A DNA stretch of 43,405 nucleotides. It comes from Anaerolineae bacterium. Its GTDB lineage: Bacteria; Chloroflexota; Anaerolineae; J036; Brachytrichaceae. Positions 37,731 to 43,405 of this stretch are shown one piece after another. Made by a program: the position numbers and the translations under genes. The stretch is taken from the NCBI GenBank assembly GCA_018500105.2, contig JAHBAL020000315.1, forward strand, positions 1 to 43,405, written 5' to 3'. Position 1 is the first letter of the stretch. Every line of letters starts with the position of its first letter. Under the pieces are notes generated by a model. It saw nothing but the letters and a program-made list of their open reading frames with translations, was not told where the DNA came from and searched no databases.

Positions 37731-38277
37731 ACCAATACCCCCGACTGCCAATTTTCGCCACGAGTAAAGGCCAGCGCAATGCCTTCGCGAATCGAGGCAC
37801 TGGAGACCTGCAGCCCCTTTGACCCAGTGACCCGCAATACTTCACGCACAATAATCGCCCCGACCAAAATCATATCTACGCGGTCATTGGCAAGGCCCGG
37901 CACGTCCATCAAGCTTTTTGGCCCCATCCCACGCTAAGCACACGTGTGTGCAAGCCGGTTGCTCGCGAAATATGTTCGCATAGCACATGCTGATTTTCGG
38001 CTTCGCGCACAGCACTGGTCGCGACAATCGCCACATGGGGCACTTTGGCCGAAACACACCAACCTTTAAATCCTTGCATGGTTTGGACTACTTTTTGAAT
38101 GGCATATTCAGGCAAATTACCTTGCTCGTCCAGTGTTTCAATTAAACGCAAGCGTTCACTCGATTGATACAGTTGGTTAATGCTGGCTGGGGCATGGCAT
38201 GAAAATATGCTTAAACGAACCGTGTTTGATCCCAAATCAATGACGGCAAACTCAGTGGGAAGAGCGAACATAGACAT
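37727..38277 (-). pseudogene. Ppx/GppA phosphatase remnant with internal deletion
   Basis: The 5' piece (38277 to about 37930) is a good Ppx/GppA N-terminus: AVIDLGSNTVRLSIF, then IVATSAVREAENQ, ending TRVLS. The 3' piece (37927-37727) in another frame is the family's domain end: VPGLANDRVDMILVGAIIVREVL and SIREGIAL. The middle of about 120 residues, including the second phosphate-binding motif (DIGGGS), is missing, and the join shifts the frame. Exopolyphosphatase activity is therefore not expected. The end overlaps the YbaK-like stop tail to tail. Confidence 0.85.
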
Positions 38278-38313
38278 AACTTTATAGAAAGGTTAACCAT
38301 CCTAAACCGAATA

Positions 38314-38345
38314 GGTTAAGCCCAAGTTATGCAATCGGCTTAACC
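38314..38345. promoter_or_regulatory. Inverted repeat GGTTAAGCC/GGCTTAACC before arsC
   Basis: Nine-base arms (38314-38322, 38337-38345) with a 14-base gap lie between the Ppx remnant and arsC. AGGTTAACC upstream and GGCTTAACC downstream repeat the half-site. It could be an operator for a repressor such as ArsR, though no regulator gene is nearby. Confidence 0.35.
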
Positions 38346-38379
38346 TTGGCTTAACCCACCTCAATTACACTCGCGGCAA

Positions 38380-38805
38380 ATGGTTACACAATCGGTCTTA
38401 TTTTTATGCACCGGCAACTCGGCCCGCAGCCAAATGGCCGAGGCATTGCTACGCCACCGCGCAGGCGAACATTTCGCCGTTTTTAGCGCCGGAACCGACC
38501 CCAAAGGGGTAAACCCGTTTACTCGTGATGCCCTCGACGAAATTGGCGTTAGTCATGCTGGGCAATATTCTAAGCATGTGAATGCGTATTTGGGCAAAAT
38601 TAATTTCGACTATTTCATCACAGTGTGCGATCATGCCGCCGAAAACTGCCCCATTTTTCCCGGCACTGGCACGCGCATCCAGTGGTCATTCGATGACCCA
38701 GCCGCCGCAACCGGTAGTTACGATGACAAATTGCAATCATTTCGCCGCGTGCGAGATGAAATTGACGCTAAAATTGCCGCGTGGCTGACCCAATTTAACA
38801 CATGA
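38380..38805 (+). CDS. arsC: Arsenate reductase, thioredoxin-coupled low-molecular-weight phosphatase type
   Basis: This 141-residue protein turns arsenate to arsenite. The P-loop is LCTGNSARSQMAE with nucleophile Cys10. The two resolving cysteines of the thioredoxin-coupled family are in TVCDHAAENCP (Cys83, Cys90), and the catalytic Asp is in SFDDPAAA. The next gene, an aquaporin, overlaps by four bases (ATGA), so the products are made together and probably act together in arsenic export. No arsR, arsB or acr3 is seen. Confidence 0.9.
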   Translation: MVTQSVLFLCTGNSARSQMAEALLRHRAGEHFAVFSAGTDPKGVNPFTRDALDEIGVSHAGQYSKHVNAYLGKINFDYFITVCDHAAENCPIFPGTGTRIQWSFDDPAAATGSYDDKLQSFRRVRDEIDAKIAAWLTQFNT

Positions 38806-39482
38806 ATCAACAACACGGCTTGTGGCAGCGCTGTTTGGCTGAATTGATCGGCACATTTGCAGTGGTATTTGCGGCATGTGGGTCGGTCATTGCCGATGCA
38901 GCCACGTCGAATGGGGTGGGCTTATTGGGCATTGCGCTCGCCCCCGGGCTGATGGTCATGGCGATGATCTATGCCTTGGGGCCAATTTCGGGGGCGCATT
39001 TCAACCCAGCCGTCACACTGGCGTTTGCGGCTACGCGCCGTTTTACATGGCGGCATGTGCCTGAATATCTTTTATCGCAATTTAGCGGGGCCGTCTTGGC
39101 TGTGCTGGCGCTCAATTTCTTTCACACCCCAGCCCATCTCAGCAAAGTGCAATTTGCGGCCCATATTCCCCAAGCCTCGTTTGGCGCAGCGTTGGGGATT
39201 GAGATTTTGTTAACCTTTTTCTTGATGTTTGTCATTGTGGCGGTTGCCACCGACCCGCGTGTGCCTGCCAGTGTGACGGGTTTGGCGATTGGCCTGACCG
39301 TCAGCGTGTGCATTTTGCTTGGTGCGGCGGTCAGTGGCGCATCCATGAACCCATTTCGCAGTTTGGCCCCGGCCTTGTTTGCGGGCGGGGCAGCGCTGAC
39401 GGCTTTCCCCATTTATGCCGTCGGGCCAATCATCGGGGCACTACTGGCAGCGTTCGTCTACGAGCAATTGCGCCAAAAATAA
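38802..39482 (+). CDS. Aquaporin/glyceroporin family channel, likely arsenite efflux
   Basis: This 226-residue membrane channel has six helices in two repeats. The first half-helix motif is the standard SGAHFNPAVTL (NPA at 68-70). The second reads SGASMNPFRSLAP, that is NPF instead of NPA (183-185), with the selectivity-filter Arg kept. The 4-base overlap with arsC recalls AqpS of rhizobial ars operons, where arsenite made by ArsC flows out through a glyceroporin. That role is inferred from context; water or glycerol transport is possible. Confidence 0.9.
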   Translation: MNQQHGLWQRCLAELIGTFAVVFAACGSVIADAATSNGVGLLGIALAPGLMVMAMIYALGPISGAHFNPAVTLAFAATRRFTWRHVPEYLLSQFSGAVLAVLALNFFHTPAHLSKVQFAAHIPQASFGAALGIEILLTFFLMFVIVAVATDPRVPASVTGLAIGLTVSVCILLGAAVSGASMNPFRSLAPALFAGGAALTAFPIYAVGPIIGALLAAFVYEQLRQK

Positions 39483-39484
39483 GT

Positions 39485-39517
39485 GGACGGGACATGTCTC
39501 CATGCTATATCCCGTCC
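39485..39517. repeat. 8-bp hairpin after the aquaporin gene
   Basis: GGACGGGA (39485-39492) pairs with TCCCGTCC (39510-39517), starting two bases after the stop. No T-run follows. It may mark the 3' end of the arsC-aquaporin mRNA. Confidence 0.4.
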
Positions 39518-39550
39518 AACCTCCGTTTAAGACCATTCAGAAAAATAATT

Positions 39551-39630
39551 CTCCGATTTTTCGCCAATTCCGCGTCTCCGCGATCCAAATTCTGTGATCG
39601 CGAAGACGCGGAATTGGCGGAAAATCGGAG
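39551..39630. repeat. 35-bp inverted repeat between aquaporin and CotH-like gene
   Basis: Arms 39551-39585 and 39596-39630 start CTCCGATTTTTCGCC and differ at two places that still allow G-U pairs. The ends (CCGATTT) resemble the palindromic elements A-C. It sits between convergent genes, and no other open frame is convincing in 39483-39674. Confidence 0.85.
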
Positions 39631-39674
39631 GGCGTTTTACAGGACGATTCCGGTATTTATTTTGGCTAAACAGC

Positions 39675-42600
39675 CTAACGTGTCAGACACACATCATCAA
39701 CAAATTGGAAGCCGGGGCCGCTCTTATAAAACCAGATCATGACAATGCTGGTATTGGCCGGCGCGGTAGCCTGCAAGCTATATTCTTGATAGGCCGCGCT
39801 AGTAACCTCACGCGCAGCCACGCTGCCGACTTGATTCCAATTGTTGTCGAAGAACATCAGCCCCATCTGAGCGCCGCTGTCACTTTGGTTGCGTTTGCTC
39901 CACGCCCTAAAGTTAAACACTTGGCCGGGGCTGGCATTGGTGTGATACCCAATACCGCCCGCAGCCGTGCCCATTTGCAGCGCCTTCACCCCGCTGCGCA
40001 CATCGGGCGCGTTGCCGGTGATGCTGGTCGAGGCATCCCACACATTCCAGCCGGTTAGGTTGTTTTCAAAGCCTGCGTTTAGCACCAAATTGGCGGCACA
40101 CACGCTGCCGCTTGGGGTCGCGGTGGCGGTTGGGGTGGGCGGCAATGCGGTGGCGGTTGGCGTCGGCGTGGCAGTTGGGCCGCTCGCCGTCGCTGTCGGG
40201 GTGGGCGTTGGCCCGCTGCCGCTGCTGGTCAGACAGAAATCGTCGGCAAACAGCAAGCCACCGGCGCTTTCTTTCCAGCCCCACACCAAAATATAGCTTG
40301 CACCCGCTGGCACAACCCCGTTTAAGGTATATTCGCTGTAGACACCATTGAGCACGGCGCGACTATCGCCCGCGCCGATGGGCACGGCGAGATCTGGCCC
40401 GAAGAATGAAAACCCAATTGCGCCGTCGGGCGAGGTTTTCTTGGCCCATGCCTTTAAAGTGAGCGATTGCCCAGCGTTAACGGCGATAAATTTGCCAAAG
40501 CCGCCCACGCCTACGCCAACCGTCGCCGCATTCACACCACTACGAGCATCGTTGCTGAGCGCAAAATTGCCCGCGTTTTCCCAGCCCGCCAAGCCAGACT
40601 CGAAGCCAGCATTGGCGATCAAATTGCTCACACACACATTTCCGGCGGGCGTGGCGGTGGGCGTTGGCGTGACGGGTTGTGGGGGGTTGGTCGCGGTGGG
40701 CGGAATGGGCGTATTCGTCGGCGTCGCTGGGGCGGGCGTGTTGGTCGGGGTCGCAGTGGCTGCGTTATCAATCGCAAACACAGCGGTCAAATTCGCATTT
40801 GCCGCCAAATTGAGCGTAATGGTGGGCTGGGTGCTGCTGCTCGCGCCTTGCCAATTGACAAAACGATAGCCCGGCTTTGCCACCGCCTTGACCGTAATCG
40901 GCACATTTTGCCAATAGCGGCCTTGCCAAGTGGGCGACGCTGGGGTGAGTGTATTGCTCAAATTGAGGCTATTCACGACCAAGTTGCCCATGCTCAAATC
41001 ATTGGCATTGAGCGTGAGGGTGTATTGCCCGTTCAGGTTGAAAAAAGTTTGGGTGTGGGCAATATGAAATGCTTCGCGGCGGTCAATAAACTCGCGGGCC
41101 ATATTGATGTTGTTTTGCCAATCGGCGTAGTCGCGGTAAAACGGCTTCCAGCGGGCAAAATGTTCGGGCATGAGCGGGTCAATTTGGGCCGCCATGTTGT
41201 TCAAAATCGTCAACATGCGCTGCTTTTTGAAAATACCGTTCATTTGATCGGCAGCATAATTCAAATACAGCGTGCGAAATTCGGTGTTTTTCAGCAATTC
41301 TGAGATGAGATAACGTGCCGCTTTGAAATTGATCACCTCGCTCGGGTTGTCTGTCTGGCGCAATTTGTTAAATGTGCTCTGATACATATTGTTATCCCAG
41401 CGCAAGGTGATCGGCTCATCATCAAAATAAAACGCTGCATCAAAATCGTAAAGCAACCAGCGCCATTTGCCATCGCCCGGTGCCGCACCGATGGTTTGCG
41501 AACGCCATACCCGCACATTATTTTCGGGCCAGTCGGTGTTGTTTACAAACATATAGGCAGCAAAATATTGCGCATAGTTGTCAATATCCATATAGGTATT
41601 GCGCAAGGTATCATAATTGGCGGTCACGCTAACCGGGCTGGTGCGCACAAATGTAATCATCTCGTGAAATTTAATATCGGTTCCGCTATGAATTTCGCCA
41701 TCGTTTTGAATCGGCTTGTTGAGCAAATCCACAAAATCGGCGTTAACCCCATAATTTGACTCGATATAATCCTCATCAATCTTCTCGCGTACATCAATTT
41801 CGCCAAAATATTCGCCATTAATAAAGATCACGGCGGGCGTCCACGCGCCATATCCTAAGCCGGTCTCTTTGATAATGTATTGACCAAGTTGGTCACGAAT
41901 TTGCCCAAAACCGAAATCTGTGCCGCCGTTGCGCAGACGCAGGCGCTTAAATTTGGTGATATTTTTATCGGCAAAGACTTGATGTGACACATTTTTTGCG
42001 CCATAACTATCGCGGAAATTAAGATCTAGGCTCTTTTGCCCATGACTACGTGACCATGCCCCCGCAACATCCGTTCCGGCATCCACCCGAAAAGCGGTGC
42101 TGCGGTCAGGTTTGAAATATTCCACCGCAATGGGCACTTCGCGGTCTTGCCAAAAATTGGCCCCACGAAACGGCGGCACAGGCGTATAGAGCGCGGCTGG
42201 GCCGGGCACATAAATGCCGCGTGGGTTGTCGTGGCTAAAAAATTGCGGCGGGTCAACTGCGATGGAAATGACCGGATACCCTGCATATTTGTTAGCGACG
42301 TTGGGGTCAACAAAATAGCTGTGGGTGGTGACGGTGCTGCTCATGCTGCCGCTCTTAAATACAGCGGCGCGTAGCACCGTGCCCTTATACACCTCGGCAG
42401 TCGTCGGCGTAATAAAATCAATCGGTCGCGTGGGGATATTGGCATAGACATTGGGCGCGTTCACGCGGTTGTCAATCGTGACCGGGCCGCTATACAGCGG
42501 CGATGTCTCTTTTGGTTCTGAGCCATCCAGCGTATACCGAATTTCTGAGCCAGCAACGGTATTGGTGATGACCACCGACTGGGAACCGGTGTAAAACCCA

Positions 42601-43190
42601 CCTTGCACTGAGAAAACCGGCGCGGGCAACACGCTGGCAAAGCTGGGGCCGCCATTTGCCGCATTGGGCGACGGGCTGGCGCAATGTTGGAACGGGCCGC
42701 TGAGATTGGGCACGCGACACCACGACACGTCGCGCTTGACCAGCGGCGAGGCGATATTTTCGAGTGTAATGTTGCCCGGCGCGGTCATCACCACCCGATC
42801 TGAGCCATTGTCAACGTTGAAATTGGTGTGCAGCGGCTGCCCGACCACGTTGCGATCTTTTTTCGATGCCCATACCAGCAAATAGCCATTGGCGGGAATG
42901 ACCACGCCCGCCGGAAATACCCATTTGAATGGGGTCGCCGTTTTGTTCGACAACCCGACCCCGCTCATGTCAATGGGTTGGGCGGTCGTGTTGACCAATT
43001 CAATCCAATCTTTGTATTCATTGTCAGAATCGGTTAAGCCAGATACGTTGGCAGTATGAATTTCGTTGATGATGACGCTGCCGGGCGTTGGCGGGGCATG
43101 GGTGGCAGCCACCGAGATACTGGGCGGGGCTGTGCTTGGCAGCACCAACGAAACTGCCAAAGCAACTGAAAAAAGAGTTTGTTTTGTCAT
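39675..43190 (-). CDS. Large secreted CotH-type protein with lamin-tail and carbohydrate-binding-like domains
   Basis: This protein of about 1171 residues begins with a signal peptide (about 1-30). A lamin-tail domain follows (VIINEIHTANVSG, DWIELVN; about 40-160), then a chitobiase-type C-terminal domain (IRYTLDGSEP; about 190-245), a CotH-like kinase domain (about 300-715) and a repeat domain of the InlB type (GYRFVNWQGA; about 740-810). Thr-Pro-rich linkers then separate two related beta domains, each starting NAGFE, that resemble carbohydrate-binding modules. CotH proteins phosphorylate secreted proteins in spore formers; NNTDWPENNVRVWR and LLYDFDAAFYFDD are the kinase-like metal and ATP region. 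The ATG at 43190 is preferred to a GTG at 43199. Its job in this organism, likely at the cell surface, is unknown. Confidence 0.9.
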   Translation of the reverse strand: MTKQTLFSVALAVSLVLPSTAPPSISVAATHAPPTPGSVIINEIHTANVSGLTDSDNEYKDWIELVNTTAQPIDMSGVGLSNKTATPFKWVFPAGVVIPANGYLLVWASKKDRNVVGQPLHTNFNVDNGSDRVVMTAPGNITLENIASPLVKRDVSWCRVPNLSGPFQHCASPSPNAANGGPSFASVLPAPVFSVQGGFYTGSQSVVITNTVAGSEIRYTLDGSEPKETSPLYSGPVTIDNRVNAPNVYANIPTRPIDFITPTTAEVYKGTVLRAAVFKSGSMSSTVTTHSYFVDPNVANKYAGYPVISIAVDPPQFFSHDNPRGIYVPGPAALYTPVPPFRGANFWQDREVPIAVEYFKPDRSTAFRVDAGTDVAGAWSRSHGQKSLDLNFRDSYGAKNVSHQVFADKNITKFKRLRLRNGGTDFGFGQIRDQLGQYIIKETGLGYGAWTPAVIFINGEYFGEIDVREKIDEDYIESNYGVNADFVDLLNKPIQNDGEIHSGTDIKFHEMITFVRTSPVSVTANYDTLRNTYMDIDNYAQYFAAYMFVNNTDWPENNVRVWRSQTIGAAPGDGKWRWLLYDFDAAFYFDDEPITLRWDNNMYQSTFNKLRQTDNPSEVINFKAARYLISELLKNTEFRTLYLNYAADQMNGIFKKQRMLTILNNMAAQIDPLMPEHFARWKPFYRDYADWQNNINMAREFIDRREAFHIAHTQTFFNLNGQYTLTLNANDLSMGNLVVNSLNLSNTLTPASPTWQGRYWQNVPITVKAVAKPGYRFVNWQGASSSTQPTITLNLAANANLTAVFAIDNAATATPTNTPAPATPTNTPIPPTATNPPQPVTPTPTATPAGNVCVSNLIANAGFESGLAGWENAGNFALSNDARSGVNAATVGVGVGGFGKFIAVNAGQSLTLKAWAKKTSPDGAIGFSFFGPDLAVPIGAGDSRAVLNGVYSEYTLNGVVPAGASYILVWGWKESAGGLLFADDFCLTSSGSGPTPTPTATASGPTATPTPTATALPPTPTATATPSGSVCAANLVLNAGFENNLTGWNVWDASTSITGNAPDVRSGVKALQMGTAAGGIGYHTNASPGQVFNFRAWSKRNQSDSGAQMGLMFFDNNWNQVGSVAAREVTSAAYQEYSLQATAPANTSIVMIWFYKSGPGFQFVDDVCLTR

Positions 43191-43267
43191 AAGTTTCACA
43201 CCATTTTTTTAGTTTTTATAGGTAGAGCCACCTCTTCAATGAAAAACAACCCGCAAATTAACACGTA

Positions 43268-43318
43268 GAGACGGGCCGGTGACCCGTCTCGGTCGTCCAG
43301 TGACCCGTCTCGACGACC
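43268..43318. repeat. Two adjacent hairpins upstream of the CotH-like gene
   Basis: GAGACGGG/CCCGTCTC (43268-43275, 43283-43290) is followed by GGTCGTC/GACGACC (43291-43297, 43312-43318), with TGACCCGTCTCG repeated directly in both. The remaining 43319-43405 shows no gene I can support. Confidence 0.6.
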
Positions 43319-43405
43319 ACATCCATACTTTTCGAGATATACGGATGTGTGTGCCAAATCAGAATTTGCTCTATAAATCACAACAGACATTAAAGATAGT
43401 TGCAA

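Noticed and set aside
43196-43405. 69-residue frame at the right edge
   Set aside because: It crosses two hairpins, has no family similarity, and overlaps the start region of the CotH-like gene.

Overview
The window looks like a contig from a Chloroflexota bacterium (Anaerolineae/Caldilineae-like; inferred, no taxonomic marker is present). The grounds are long Thr-Pro linkers on large secreted proteins, a hydrophobic-Arg C-terminal tail on one of them, F420/LLM-type and P450 oxygenases, a duplicated nuoM and a co-oriented nuo/atp block. The first 19 bases are the Tn5/Nextera mosaic end, so the left edge is a library-adapter artefact and the first gene is cut.

Region 1 (about 20-12975, all + strand) is a catabolic block: solute-binding protein, aldehyde dehydrogenase (HpaE-like), APC amino-acid/amine permease, a short unknown protein, a glutamine-synthetase-like gamma-glutamyl ligase, cytochrome P450, LLM flavin monooxygenase, serine hydrolase, acetoacetate-decarboxylase-family protein, fumarylacetoacetate-hydrolase-family protein (HpaG-like) and an extradiol VOC dioxygenase (HpaD-like). 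Together they suggest uptake, activation, oxygenation and meta-cleavage of an amine- or amide-bearing aromatic. The substrate is not known. Three copies of a palindromic element lie inside the block, two of them exactly 38 bases before a start codon. A 206-base tract with no G precedes the permease.

Region 2 (13161-30970, all - strand) is an energy block. Read in transcription order it is a threonine-synthase-like gene, nuoA-H-J-K-L-M-M-N, then atpI/Z-B-E-F-H-A-G-D-C, ended by a strong hairpin. Only membrane-arm subunits of complex I are present; the peripheral-arm genes (B, C, D, E, F, G, I) are absent. Oddities are a very short AtpH, a repeat insertion in AtpB, His-rich tracts in NuoL and NuoJ, and a second NuoM that lacks the TM7 lysine.

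Region 3 (31227-43405) is mixed and partly decaying: a secreted PQQ-type sugar dehydrogenase, an MFS exporter, a DUF3891-like gene interrupted by one in-frame stop, a DinB-like protein, a class V aminotransferase, a YbaK-type deacylase with no ordinary start codon, a Ppx/GppA remnant with its middle deleted, an arsC-aquaporin pair, and a large secreted CotH-type protein. Several different inverted repeats sit between these genes, and two of them touch gene ends.
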